A stretch of DNA of 64,000 nucleotides from Megamerina dolium (lineage: Eukaryota > Arthropoda > Insecta > Diptera > Megamerinidae): the NCBI GenBank assembly GCA_963854835.1, contig OY978525.1, positions 115,581,018 through 115,645,017 of the forward strand, in the 5' to 3' direction. Under the pieces are notes generated by a model that saw only the letters and a program-made list of their open reading frames with translations, had not been told where the DNA came from and ran no database searches. Position numbers and translations under genes: made by a program. Numbering within the stretch: the first letter of the stretch is position 1; each line of letters starts with the position of its first letter. Below, in pieces: positions 1 through 12,819 of this stretch.

Positions 1-185
1 TTGTTTTTTTTTTTTTTGTACTCTTATTTTATGACTCATGATTAATTGCAGATACACACGAACTAATACTTATTATATTTAATTGTTTTATAACATTATT
101 ATAGTAAAGTTTATTGTACCTTTAAGGTTTCTGGAATAATAGCATCGTAGATGTATGTATTTAATTATATTTGCATATAAAATAT

Positions 186-1700
186 TATAGCAAGTAGTTA
201 AATGCCTACGACTATCATTAATTTATATGTATTCAAATAAAAACATTGATCATCGCTTGCAATTTGCATTAATTTGATATTTTTATGCTTGCTATAAAAT
301 TATAGAAACTATTATATCGCACTGATTTACTATAAAATGTATTATTTATTGGTTTGTCACACAAAATTTAATAAAATTATTATAATTATACATTTCTTTT
401 CATACATACAATGAATAAATATTTTTTTTAATTATCATAAATGCTAATTTGTTTGATTGAATTAAAATTACTTGATTGAAGTATGTATGTATGTGGCACT
501 TAAAGCCCCAAAGGGCTCATTGGCCGAGCTTCTTTTCCATTACTGTTGTGCGTCTTAAATTTTGGACAGTATTAGAATGGACCTACTTATTTTAGTCGGT
601 TCCGAACGGCAGAACACTTGTGACATCACTTTTTCTGAGCTTTGTCACAGAGTTCTTTTTAGAAGCTTTTTCATGGCAAGTTGTTACTGTCGGAAGAATT
701 GCCAATTGCTTGCCGACAGGTGGGTACCGTTCGAAAGAAAAATCTTTTCGATATTAAATTTGTTATGCATCAGCCGGGTATTGAACCACGACCTACAGAT
801 CAGAAGGCGAACACACTAACCACTGAGCTACGGCACCCACTTGCTTGAAGTATTCGGTTTAAAAAAATTGTTTATTAAATATTTCTTTATGCCTTGTGAC
901 TAATTGTTTTCATGCTTTTTAGTATTTGATATAATTTGATAGAATTATAATAAATTATAGCAAATAGTTAAATATGTTTATCTTACGCTTTATGAATACT
1001 TTTTCATAAAAGCAATAAATAATCATGTTTGTTTTTTATTAGTTTTACATTTATATACTTGCTATAAAATTATAGCAACCATTACATCGCGTTGATTTAC
1101 TATAAAATGTATTATTGCCTAGTTTGTTGCACAAAATTTAATGAAACCATCGATCTGTTATAATTATGCTTTTATTTTTCATGCACCTAATCAATAATTA
1201 TTTTATTAAATAAATATTAAATAAACATTTTGTATAATAAATGCTAATTTATGCGTAGGAATCAAAATTACTTGAATGAAGTGTTCGGTTTTTTAAATGA
1301 TTTTAAATGATTTTCTGTGATTAATTGTTTCCATGCATTTTTTATTTGATATCATTATTATAGCAAGTTGACTATATATCAATTTACTTCTTATACAAGT
1401 CAAAAATTAGACACTATTCCGAACCAGTTTGAGCACTATTAGCTTTATAAGAGTATTTGAAATAGATTCTTTTTTATTATCAAAATTCATTGAAAAAGTT
1501 ATAGCAATCAGTTAAATATCTTTATCTTACGTTTTATGAATACTTTTTTATAAAAACAATAAAAAATCATGTTAATTTCTTATTAGTCTTTTATCTTTAT
1601 AATTGCCATAAAATTATAGCAACTTTTAAAATGCATTTCATTGATAAATTTTTTTATTATTTATTAGTTTAACTTGCATTTTAAGATAAAATTAAACATT
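186..1700. repeat. Diverged tandem AT-rich repeat, three units (one interrupted by a SINE)
   Basis: Three recognisable units begin with a TATAGCAA..AGTTAAAT motif at about 186, 956 and 1500. Units 1 and 2 share, in the same order, a block around CTTGCTATAAAATTATAG, then GATTTACTATAAAATGTATT, then ACAAAATTTAAT, then AAATGCTAATTT, then AAAATTACTTGA. Unit spacing is 770 bp for unit 1, about 400 bp once the SINE and its target duplication are removed, and 544 bp for unit 2, which carries extra sequence. Unit 3 is partial. There is no coding potential. It could be a decayed non-autonomous element or an old segmental tandem duplication. Confidence 0.6.
485..838 (-). mobile_element. tRNA-derived SINE, copy 1
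   Basis: Read on the minus strand, the element starts with a tRNA-like head (GCCGTAGCTCAGTGGTTAG, pol III A box TAGCTCAGTGG; B box GTTCAATAC). A unique body of about 270 bp follows, then a 3' hairpin-forming segment (AGCCC..GGGCT) ending in TAAGTGCCACAT and a short (CATA)n tail. It is flanked by 15-bp direct repeats at 470-484 and 839-853 that differ at one base, a good target-site duplication. Four more copies in the window (about 21.6, 23.4, 39.8 and 44.7 kb) share the same head, body and tail. The short ORF at 562-819 lies antisense within it and is not a gene. Confidence 0.85.
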
Positions 1701-3848
1701 TTGTAAGAATGCGTATAAATTCTATTAAAAAAAAAAAGAAGATAAACAAAGAATGCTATCTCGAAGAGCTTATGCAAATGTTGTATAATCATAAATGATA
1801 AATTACTCTTTAATAAAATTTGCCGCTTTTAGTAGTTCTCCCATATATTAATAGTAAGCATTTGAGTGCTGTATTTTGAAAGAAAAATGTAAATTTTCAT
1901 TGAAATAATAAACAATTTTATGATCTAAGAGAATTTATATAGGCATTTTTTTTTTTTTTAATTTCGCTTATATTTCAATTATGTACATACTATGTATGAC
2001 GGTATGTACAGCTAAATGAGTAATCTCATAATTAATTGTTTCAACATTCATATGATATGTAGAGTACAAAATTAAATATTTATTGCATATTTAATAATGG
2101 CGGCATAATTTCTTTTAAATTCGCGCATTGTATTAATTCACTATAAATAGTCGACTATATGTAGCACACGCCCAACAATATGAATAATATGCTTATGGTA
2201 AATAAATTAATTGTTTGGAAAAGTACTCAAATGCAATCTATGTAAACAATATGGCAGAGCTGTTGAATACATAAGGTATATATGTATGTGTGTACATACT
2301 TATGTAGATGAAAATATAAATAAAGTATAAAAATCAAAGTAACATCATTCTTCTTATCATTTATAAAATGTTAGTGGGTAGAAGTAAAGGTATCACAAGT
2401 ATCATAAAAATGTCTACAATTCTCATTTATTACATATCTAAAAGGAATGACGTATGAGATATCCCAAAAAAAAAAGGGTTTCACCATACATACGTGTGCC
2501 ATAAAAATGATTAATGGCGCCTAACACTCAACTCAACTCAATGAAATCAACCAACCAACCAACCAACTATGATTGTATCTTATCATCGTTAATACAATGA
2601 ACTTTTTCGGTCGACGCAAAGGCGTATAAAAAAATAAAAGTGCAACAATAGGGGTGGTGGGGTTAAATATACAGAAAAATATAGCTTATCTTGAAACAGG
2701 TAACAACAAAAACTAAAGTAGACTTTCACGATTAAGTGCCTTTATGCACTTATGCTCATTTCTATATTTCTATTTTAAACACATTTCTTTGTTAGAACTA
2801 TAACATACTTATTATTGAGATCATATTGTAGCGACCAAGTTGAAATTTATGATTGAAGCTTAAATGTAATATATTTTCGTCTAAGCTGTGATTCGTTGTT
2901 TATCATAAAATGCTTTTATAATACTTTCTTTTTTATCATTGTATTATTATTTTTTTGTGTCAATTGCATTGCATTAAATTGTAGTGCTACAATTTGTGGG
3001 AGCACCCGGTCAGTTCATTCTCAATCGGTACTCAATCACTGTACATACTCTATATGCGATGATCTATCATATTTATTTTGACAGTTTACTTGTACTATAC
3101 CATATATATAGTACCTATCAAATAATTAGATATATTTCTATAGTATTAACACAAACACACACAAAGATATGTATGTATATATATAAATGTATTTATTTAT
3201 TCATAAAAGACATACGTGGGTTGTTCAACTTAATATATGGGGCGTATAATACTATAATAAATATATGTAGATACAATATATGTGCATATATGTTGTAACA
3301 TCATTAGCACAAATATAAAATGTATATATTTGTGATATTGTTGTTGTTGTTGCTGTTACTTTATCTGGTGATAAATTCCAAAAGAACAAAAACTAGTGTA
3401 AATAAATTTAAATGTATGTTATGTTACCTTAATCATATTTTTTCTTCATCGCTCTATGATTTTTGTATATATATATATATTTTCGTAGCAAAAGTAGTAA
3501 ATCTGAAAGTAAAAAAAAAAAACAAATGAGATATAAAATAAAAATGAATTATTATTAATCCATTATTGTAAATTTTCCCAAAAATTTATAAGCATACTTA
3601 TAAAGTATAAAATGAAATATTTATTGCATGTCGTGTCCCATTTTTTGTATTAAAGATAATGAAATATGCATTATTTGATTATATGAATTTTTATTTAAGA
3701 GCTCCAAAAATACTCAGAAAATCGTTTTTGAGCTTACATTTGATGAGAGCTTTCGAGATAATTATGTACGTCTATAGTGTTGCTCGATATTTCTTGCATT
3801 TGATATTATAAGGAAATATAAATTATAAGCCCATTTCAAATTTTCTAT
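1701..3848. other. AT-rich stretch without recognisable genes
   Basis: I see only AT-rich sequence, T-runs, a CCAACCAACC tetranucleotide run near 2551-2566 and short TATA/GTAT tracts near 3165-3195 and 3465-3480. The ORFs between 2896 and 3529 are short, hydrophobic and low in complexity, with no family signature, and are treated as chance ORFs. Confidence 0.6.
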
Positions 3849-3850
3849 TA

Positions 3851-4601
3851 GGTGTGTGAATTAGTAACCGACCTTTTTTAGTGCTCAAATATCATTTATT
3901 TTTTAGAATTCTGTAAAAAACCTGTCATTCAAAGTGTCCATCCGAAACTATGGCATTTCTCCATCTTTCTGGAGTCCATTCCAAAGGAAATTCACCGGCT
4001 TCGCGGGCAAAAATGATTCAACCCAATTTTTGATCCCGGTAACTGAAGTCAAGCGTATTCCATTAAGGACGTTTTGCATGGACTGGAACAAATGGTAATC
4101 TAAAGGCGCCAGGTCTGGGCTATAAGGTGGGTGCGCTAAAACTTCCCATCCGCTATTAGCAAGATAGTCTTTAACCGGAATGACAATGAGTGTCATTCTC
4201 CCGTCTCCCGTAATGGTTCGACCAGGTCTCGGTTTCCAAATCGTCGTCTTCAAACTTTTTCGGCTGTCCAGAGTGTTTCTTCGTCTTTTGTATCAAAATC
4301 ATCGTTTTTGAAGCGCACAAACCACTTCTTATACTGTGTAATGGATAAAGAATTGTCGCCATACAATTCCACAAGCAAATGATGACTTTCAGTCGCACTT
4401 TTCTTTGCATAAAAGTACCTTAACAAAACTTCCCACAAATCCTTTACTTCCCCAATCCTTAAAATCGTGAATAAAAATATGATGCGCACAACCAAATTGA
4501 ATACTTTTGACTGATTTTGATAGCAAGTGAATAGACATTTAAAATGACATGTCGGACAATAATGTGAACGTGAAAGGCCGGTTACTAATTCACACAACCA
4601 A
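3851..4601 (-). mobile_element. Internally deleted mariner (Mos1/mauritiana-like), about 750 bp
   Basis: Terminal inverted repeats are visible: the left end reads GGTGTGTGAATTAGTAACCG from 3851, and the right end, reverse-complemented, reads GGTTGTGTGAATTAGTAACC ending near 4600. TA dinucleotides sit at both ends, the target site expected for mariner. A full mariner is about 1.3 kb, so over 500 bp is missing from the middle. The interior is a decayed transposase on the minus strand (separate entry). Confidence 0.85.
3925..4470 (-). pseudogene. Mariner transposase remnant, N- and C-terminal parts fused by deletion
   Basis: The N-terminal part reads KSATESHHLLVELYGD, then a KKWFVRFKNDDFD segment and SGQPKKFEDDDLETE. 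This matches the first helix-turn-helix and linker of Mos1-type transposases. The reading then jumps near 4240 to the C-terminal signature HPPYSPDLAPLDYHLFQSM, which holds the third catalytic aspartate of the DD34D triad, and ends in SDGHFE at the stop near 3925. The first two catalytic aspartates and the second DNA-binding helix set are gone, and the pieces lie in different frames. It cannot encode an active enzyme. The family call rests on motifs; the mauritiana subfamily is likely but not proven. Confidence 0.8.
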
Positions 4602-4603
4602 TA

Positions 4604-7230
4604 TATCTTCTGAATTATTTTTGTTTTAATTATTATGAAATATTTGCTCAAACTTAACAGTATAGAATTGATTTGGACAATTTTCTGTGATTAAAGATGT
4701 GGGCTCTTCAAACAACGATCAAACCTGACATAGCAGAGCGAACGAAATTAATAAATAAGTTAGTTGTCACCATAAACTCCGAAGGACCATTCCCGAGCTT
4801 TTGTTTCAATATTTTTGTATGCATGTGGATTTTGGACTGTAATGAAAATGACTTGTTTTAGTGAATTGTGCTCTTCTAAGAATTTCCACATTCACAGAAA
4901 CCACCAATGCCAAAGGCTCAAAATCGAGCTACTCCCAATTTTTTGAAGAAAGATCTTTCAAAAATGCATAAGAATAAAATTCTGGTTAGATAGGCAAGCC
5001 GCAAAGTCTTCGGACTGTACCATATTGTCATAAGAAAAGGCAGACTAAGCTTATCTGGAGCTTCAATCTGCTTCAATCTGCTTCAATCGACTTCAATCAT
5101 TTTCATTATGAGTTTGAAAATAAGATTACAAAACGACAAAAAGACAATTATGCTGGAAAAAGACATTTTAAAACATGTAGAATGAATTGAAGATTATTTT
5201 GTTGTTTTTGTTGTTAAACATGTTTTTTTGCCTTGTAGAACTGTAGCTTATAATAGCTTCCAGTTGGTTTTGAACTTTATTAAAGTCATAATAATTAAAA
5301 TTCGGCAAAGTTTTCTTATTTTTTTTATGTATTTTTATTTGAAATTGTTGAAAGAAAATATCATATAAATTATAGGACCACCCTATATAACACTATTCTA
5401 ATGAAAATAATTTTAAAAAATTCTTCTTTTTCAAAAAAATTCAATTCAAAAATATATTCAATTAATATTACACAAAAATTTTTTACAAATATTTATACAC
5501 ATTTCAATTGTGCACTTTGAGAGATAAAGCATAATTTACATACTAAAAGCATAACAATCAAAAATGCATAACAGCAACAACGTAACAAATAATAACAATA
5601 AACTACAAAACAATTGTCGTTTTATTTTATTTCAGAATTTTTTTTTTTTGTTTTTGTTTTTTTTTTTTTTTTTTTTTTTTGCATATACAAAACACGTACA
5701 TTCTTTCTCATTGCTTGATTATTTGCTTTGCATTGCTACAAATAAATCAGTTAAATTTATTTTGACACACTTTACGACAACACCGTCAGTGACTGACTGA
5801 GTGAGTGAGTGAGTATAGTGACTATGTTTTGTAAGTGTTGTATAACCATCGAGAGGATGGATGTTGAAAACGAATACTTGTGCAAAAAAAAAAAAAAAAA
5901 ATGTAAATTGCACTACGCATACAAGTCGATAGTATGGTGGATACCCTACACATATATGTATATACGTTTACTATTACGCTTATATACAACACTTATGGTA
6001 TTGTAGTATGTAAAAATATTCTTGTACATCAGTCACATATAGTAAATTTATAACAGCCGGAGAAGTAAAATGCAAATTGTTTAGCTTCCTGCAAATCAGC
6101 TTCAAGCCACTATGCTTATCACATGTGGATAAATGTATTTAGTATATATTTCATGCTTGTTGCTAACGCTTATTGCATGCAGCTGTCATGTTGACAGTTG
6201 ATTTGTTCAAGCAATAACTTATTATATGTACATGTATGCTTATAGCTTATATACAGGGTACGTGACGTAGTTATAATAAAAACAAACAAAGAAATGGAAA
6301 TAATGCTCAATACAAAGACATGACTTTCAACTTCCCCCTTTAAGATAGATGATGATTTTCAGAAGAAGACGAAGTAAAAGACAACATGAAATAAGTGATT
6401 CGTATGAAAATTAAAAACATTGATTTTTCTTTTATTTTATTTACATTTCTGTTTTTGTGAAAATTTTTGACTATACCCAAAAATGCTCAATATTTTCTAT
6501 ACGAAACAAGAGCCATAAGCACCATAAATTGACATGATCAAATAAACACTTTATTGGTTACGGTGCATACAAGACTATTTTGAGATTTTTATTATTATTA
6601 CTATTATTATTATTATTATGACACATTCAAGAAAAGAATTGTATAAGAAGAGCATAAGGGTGCAAAGAGCATAAACGAAAGGGAGCAAAAGTCATACAAA
6701 TAGCATACGTGACAATAGTCGCACATAATAATAATCACCAGCCATCGATGATGCCGACATCATCATCATCACCATCATCATCATTATCATCATTATCATC
6801 ATTAACATTGTCATCAGAAAATAAGTCCAACACCATCACAATAATCATTAAGCAACCATACAATTTATGCAATTTATTTGGAGCCACCCTTATTGGGGGG
6901 TGAAAAATATAAAAATCTTGTAGAAAACAAAAAAAATACATTATTTGTGAAAGTACAAATCATGTGCACCCATTCTGTATTATTTGTGCTCCACATTTTA
7001 TATAATCTTTTAACGCCGAACAGAATCAGAATAAATAAAATTGTTCATAACCTAAATAGATTTTTTTCAATTAGCACTAAAAGTATAAAAATTCTATAAA
7101 ATGTTCTGGAAATGTCACCGAAATGTCTTGAAAAATGTTACTTTTTTATAATTGCAGACACAAAATTAGCGATTGATTGCAAAACTCTAAAAAAAAAAGT
7201 TCAATTAAATTCTCTCACTCCAACCTATAT
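4604..7230. other. No gene; possible old repeat remnant at 4660-5110, microsatellites
   Basis: At 4690-5110 base composition is less AT-biased and the text looks like decayed coding DNA, but I could not match it to a family. It includes a short tandem run of CTTCAATCTG-like decamers at 5061-5100. Further on are a poly-T tract at 5639-5680, GTGA repeats at about 5798-5815, an (ATT)n run at 6586-6618 and a CATCAT-rich run at 6757-6812. The ORFs over these tracts are low-complexity artefacts. Confidence 0.5.
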
Positions 7231-7231
7231 A

Positions 7232-8490
7232 TGAGGGCGGTCCCAGAACTAACCGACTTAAGAAAGAAATCACAACAAATTTGGGAAAATTTTTTTTTCT
7301 TTTCGATATTCTATAGCTTCGATACCCTGTTTATAGTATGAACTGTCTAGCTCATTAAAATAGCCATCTACCGCAGAGCTCTTCACCTCTTCATTATTTG
7401 CAAATCTTCTACCATCAAGCGATTTTTTTTAAATTTGTAAATAGAAAATAATCCAAAGAAGTTAAATATGGCGAATAAGGTGCGTGCTTAAGCAATTCGA
7501 CCTCTAAGTCACTGATTTTGGCCTTCGCAATAGCGCAATGTGTGAACTAGTGCATTGTCTTGATGAAACAACACTTTATTTTTCGCCAAATGCGGCCTTT
7601 TTGTCTTTAATTTCATCACTTAAATGCTGCAACAAATTAGCATAATACTCGCCGTTGATTGTTTTTCTCTTCCTCTGAAGATAATCAATAAAAATTATAC
7701 CACGTGCATCTCAAAAAAACAGACGCCATAAGCTTGTCTACAGTTGGAACTGTTTTCGCCTTATTTGGACACGATTCTCCCCTTTCAGTCCACTGTTTTG
7801 ACTGCTCCTTTGTCTCAGGTGTGAATTGGTGGACTCATGTCTCATCCATAGTTACGAATCTACGCAAAAACACGACTTTATTACCGTGAAACATCGCCAA
7901 ACCCTCTATAGAAACATTTTCACGACGTTGTTTTTGTTCTATTGTGAGCAAACGCGGCACCCATCTTGCACACAGCATTTTCATCCCCAAAATTCAATAT
8001 ACGATGTATAGGATTTTTTGAAATGTCTGTTATTTCACATAGCTCACGCACTCACTTCAACCGGCGATCATTCAATACAATTTCGTGGATTTTCTTAAAC
8101 ATTTCTGGCGTGGCCACCTCAATTGGTTGACCACTACGGTGTTCGTCTTGGCAGCTCGTATGACCTCGTTTAAACTCTGCCACCTAATATTTTATGATCG
8201 TAAACAAAGGAGAATCGGTAGTTCGGCTTTAGTATTCATTAGACTGAGACCTTTTAAATGAAAGTATTGAATTACATAACGGTGACCAATTTTTTCCATG
8301 TTGACAACTTCACTAAGGTCGTTAACTTTCGATGGCTCCAACAAAAAAAAAAAAAAAAATACTAAACAACGTGGTGCATTGAAACTTGAAATATATATTT
8401 TATAGGGTTGCCACTTTTCACCAAAGTAATATTTTTCAAACTACTTCCGCCATCTATATGTCCGGTCGGGTAGTTCTGGGACAGCCCTCA
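7232..8490 (-). mobile_element. Mariner family A, copy A1 (near full length, 1259 bp)
   Basis: The ends are inverted repeats: the left begins TGAGGGCGGTCCCAGAACTA at 7232, and the right, reverse-complemented from 8490, begins TGAGGGCTGTCCCAGAACTA. Both ends abut TA (7230-7231 and 8491-8492). The same ends occur in three further copies in this window, where the consensus starts CGAGGGCGGTCCCAGAACTA. Length fits a full mariner. The transposase runs on the minus strand and is broken. Confidence 0.9.
7306..8299 (-). pseudogene. Broken mariner family A transposase (copy A1)
   Basis: A start codon at 8299-8297 (minus strand) opens with MEKIGHRYVIQYFHLKG, the same N-terminus as copies A2 and A3. 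The helix-turn-helix region follows (a TPEMFKKIHEI-like stretch) and the reading frame breaks repeatedly. The C-terminal end near 7306 lacks the segment that in other copies covers the final codons and stop. The catalytic region is present only as frameshifted pieces. The short plus-strand ORFs at 7704-8011 are its antisense shadows. Confidence 0.8.
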
Positions 8491-10770
8491 TATACATTGC
8501 TCGAAACACTCTGTAATCGACTTTATGTGAGCAGCATTTGTTTATTGATTTATATTTTATTTTTCAAATATAGGCTCATAGTCACTAAATAAAGCCTCTA
8601 TTGCCAATATAATTGTTTGTATATTTTGGCGACAACTCGAATAAAAATAGAATAGAAATTTCTGTTGATAATTTGTCATACTCGCAGGCATTACAAGTCA
8701 TTGTTGTACCCTTCAACACTCTGTTGTCAACAATTGTTTTATGATATTACATACAACACTGACTCCATGCGGAAGTTTCATTTTCAATCTAAGAAATGAT
8801 TGTTTGTCTGTATGAATACATACATGATAGTAGAACTCGTCAAAATATTGTACTATTAAATCGATTTTCATTTTATTTGATTTTCTATATACATATGTAT
8901 TTATTGAGGGCAATAAGGACAAATAAATAAATACAAGTCAAACCATCAACGTGCTATTTTACACCCCATTTTTAATAATACACATTTTATTTTGTCTGAC
9001 AATCTTGAGCTGCCTAAGCATTCCCTCTGTATTTATTATTTACTTACTACATGGAATACTTGTATAGCATTTCCAAGTATTGTACAAGTACTTGTATTCA
9101 TTCACACCACACATTTGTTTTGATATTTTAATACCTTCACAGACATGTTATCAAAATATATGTATACAGCTATACCACACTGTAGATGTAATAAATAAGT
9201 TGCCTTTCTCACAAAGGGGTCCTTTGATATGGAAATAAAAATAAGTATTATTTAGACCCCAAAAAAAAAAAAATATAAAATAAAATAACAACAATAAACA
9301 ATGAAAGGTTTCTTACGTTCATGTGGATGTGTATATGTGTCTCCATGTATTGTGTTATTATTGTTACATGTGTCGCCTTCGCAACTACTTATACCGCCTT
9401 ATTGCCTTGTCCTTATTTATATACAATATATTGAAATTGTATTTATGCTTATGCACGCATATTGAACAGACATAAAGTACAAATACTCGTATACTGAATG
9501 GCAGCATAATCAAAAGTCACACACATACAAGTTCGTCCGGCTCGTCGCGTATTGAAATTGTTCGTCTGTAATAAGTGGCTTAACATATGGCCAAGTGAGT
9601 GTGTAATTGCAGTCTTTCATATAAAATACAAGTCAATTTTTTTTTTTTTTGTTTTTTTTTGGCAAAATAATATATAGAATGTAACAAAATCTTGACAATT
9701 TTCACTTTATTTTTTGGGTAACAACAGTTGGGTTATATCAAGTGTAAAATATGCATCTTAAGAGTAATACAATACGAGCAGGATTACTTCTTTTTTTTTT
9801 TTTTCTCTTAAGGCTAATGGTGTAAAGTATTTGTTGGCGAATATATCATCAACACTTGTAATTGTTTTGCTTTTTTTTTTTTTGTCTTTTATAAAAATCA
9901 CTTACATTTGAGGGTTGATAAAATTTCAAAGACGATTATTTAGATTTGAACTGCGTTCGAGAACACAGATGTTATTAAGATTATTTATGAATTGCTCTGA
10001 AAAATAGAATATTTTCTAAGAATTAAATATGCACAATTTTGATTATTTCATTGATAAAAGCAAGAGAGAGTATGAGTATAGTTGAAAATGTATGAAATGG
10101 CCATTAATATGTTATACGATACTATAGTCGAAAAAATAAATTGTGGTTGTGAGATAGCTTTGAAAAGGGCATTATCAAAGGTTTAATTCTATCATTCAAA
10201 AACAGACCACATTCGAATATTGCCTTCACTGTTTGCCGTGAAGAATTTTTCACTTTATTCGGAAGCTAAAAATGGCAATGGAGTTGAATATATTTCATTA
10301 AGCTCTTACTGGACTACTAGATGAGTAAGAAGCCTTGATTTTTAAAATCATGCTTTTTTAATGTTTAAAAAAAATTGGTAAAACAAATTCAGAGCATTTG
10401 ACTCTCAGATTTCCCCATCATTTATTTCTTCTACTTTTGTCTTCAATAAATAGTGATTTGAATATTACAAGATGTGCGTTAGAGGTATTAACCCGCACTT
10501 TGCTGCATAAAAGCACATCGAAGTCGGACGAAGTCGGAATATTTATTTTTTACTACAGAAATATTAAGTTCATGGTCAAAATAGACTATGCCGTACAAAT
10601 TTGTAAGATGTCTTCTAGGAAAAAATTCTTCAAAATGTTTTATTCTACAATTTATAATATGAAACATAATTAGATATGAGGATCTGACTCATTATTAATA
10701 AATATTCTTCAGCAGAAAAATAAAAATAGACTACAATGATGCCATATGGACCGATTTAATCGTAAACTAA
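8491..10770. other. No gene recognised
   Basis: AT-rich sequence with T-runs at 9640-9660, 9790-9805 and 9871-9885 and an A-run near 9259. The ORF at 10398-10673 (91 codons) has no recognisable motif and I do not support it as a gene. Confidence 0.5.
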
Positions 10771-11818
10771 AAGTGCAGAATACGGCCTCCTTAATGAAAA
10801 AATAATAGAAAATTTGCCTCCGATAGAAGTTATTTTTGCGAATATAAAAAATTTTAAATTTGGTGTATTCACAAATGTTGCAACGTCCATATAAGGCGTG
10901 CCTCTATGTAAAATTTCAATTTTGCGATCAAAATTACTCAATAAAGTTATAATTTATTTTACAATATGGGTATCAAAAGAAAGGTTTTTTAAATACCTAG
11001 TCACTGTTTTCCACATTTTAAAAGTTATTATCAAAAATATAAATTTCAAAAATTTTCATTTCAAAAACCGATTTTTTTTTCGAAAATAAGCCCTATTTAC
11101 TTATTAAAAATTTAGCACCGTATTAAAGCCTATATACAATTGCCCTTACAATGGCGTATAAAAACAATTTTTTTAAATTTTTATGCATTAAACAAAAAAT
11201 TTTTTTTTAAGTTGATTCTTCATAAAGTTTTTTCAATATGAACAACATTCAATACAATTACCTGTATGCCTTCAAATTTAGTTTCGTGACCAACAGTATT
11301 TTAGGATAAAAGTCTTTTTTGAGAGCCTCTCTCTCTCTCTCTCTCTATGCACGCATTTGCTGTAGCGAAAGTATGATCATAAAAAAATATATTTAAAATA
11401 TATAAAAATTCTTTAAAAATATGTTTTATATACCGTTCGAAAGATAATACTATGACCTTTAAAATAGTATATAATTTTTGATAGGCTAACGAAGGATTTT
11501 TTTCGAATAAAAATCGGATTTTGCAAAATTTTTATAAAAAATTTATATTTTTCTTCATAGCATTTAATAGGTTAAAAATTCATAAAAAGTATTATATACC
11601 CATAAAAAGGCATTAAAATTATCTGTATTTTGATATCCATATTGTTGAAAAAAAATTGCATGTCTATCGAGTAATTTCAACCTCAATTTTGTACTTTGAC
11701 CTTGTCCTTTGACCACGCCTTATGTGGACGTCGCCGCTAAAAAGTTTTTAGTTAGTTATAACGACAAGAATAACCCGATGCCGAATAACCCTTTTCGAGG
11801 AGGCCGTATTCTGCACTT
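10771..11818. mobile_element. Foldback-like element with long imperfect inverted arms (1048 bp)
   Basis: The two ends are a perfect 20-bp inverted repeat, AAGTGCAGAATACGGCCTCC at 10771-10790 and its reverse complement at 11799-11818. Similarity continues inward at lower identity. GCAACGTCCATATAAGGCGT on the left matches GCGACGTCCACATAAGGCGT on the right arm, then ATTACTCAATA matches ATTACTCGATA, CAATATGGGTATCAAAA matches CAATATGGATATCAAAA, and CCGATTTTTTTTTCGAAAA matches CCGATTTTTATTCGAAAAA. The arms therefore cover roughly 10771-11095 and 11490-11818, around a central region of about 390 bp containing a (CT)n run at 11327-11346. I see no transposase and no clear target-site duplication. It is probably a non-autonomous DNA element; the superfamily is unknown. 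Confidence 0.7.
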
Positions 11819-12787
11819 ATGTCAAAATTTTAGATGAACAAATCACAACTCGACCATTAAACTCAGGAACTATGACCGCTCAATAATTCACTATTCAAAT
11901 ATTAAACAATTAACCGAACTTATTGAGGTATATAAGTCTGATTTTTGTTAAAAAATCTTTGTTGAATTCAAAGAAATTCAAGTAAACTTTTTGATTAAAC
12001 AATTCCATGGTATGAATTGCAAAAACCACTTTTTAATTACAACAATTTGTATAGCTTTCTTCCACATATTCAAATATAATTATTACACAACAGCGAAAAG
12101 TATAAAATACATATTCAAAGTTGAGACTAATTGGAGTATTTTTCAATTAAAAACTTTTGTTCATAGATTTTATGGTAAATTGCAAGTTCAACTGAATTGC
12201 CGCAGTTTTTGCAATTATACATATTGCATATTTAACATAGCCAAAAGGTGCGTAATACTTTTGGATTTGTATTTTTTTTTTTTATAATTACAATTCTGCT
12301 GCTTTATTTCTTCTCTCTCTTTCTTTCATCAGCATTAATTATTATATATACATTAAAACAACAACGATATGCATGTAGACGAACTTATGTGTTAATTGCA
12401 ATAGCTTCAGCCAACTAAAGTCAGTGAAAAGTTAAAGAATTCACGCAAAATTCAACAAAGTATACATATATAGTACATTTTATAAAGTTAAATTGAATAT
12501 TGTTCGTTGCCTTTTTTTGCTTTTTATGCATACATGATTTTATATTTTTTTAATTACAATTTTTATTTTGCCGCTGTGGCACTTCTACTACCGCAGCAAT
12601 ATGTAACAACAACAACAACAAAAAACGACAATTTAAATGTTGTCGACATAAGTATGTGATGTAGATAGAAAAAGCCCAAAACAATCACAGAGAGACGCAC
12701 AAATGGCGGTAGGAGTGGAGTGGCGGAGATGAAGGATTATACCGAGAATGGAGCAAAAATGAGACATAAATTAAACAAAAAAAAATG

Positions 12788-12819
<32 letters not shown>

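Noticed and set aside
2896..3529. Short hydrophobic ORFs suggesting membrane proteins
   Set aside because: AT-rich DNA gives Phe/Ile/Tyr-rich chance ORFs; three overlap in different frames and none has a family signature.
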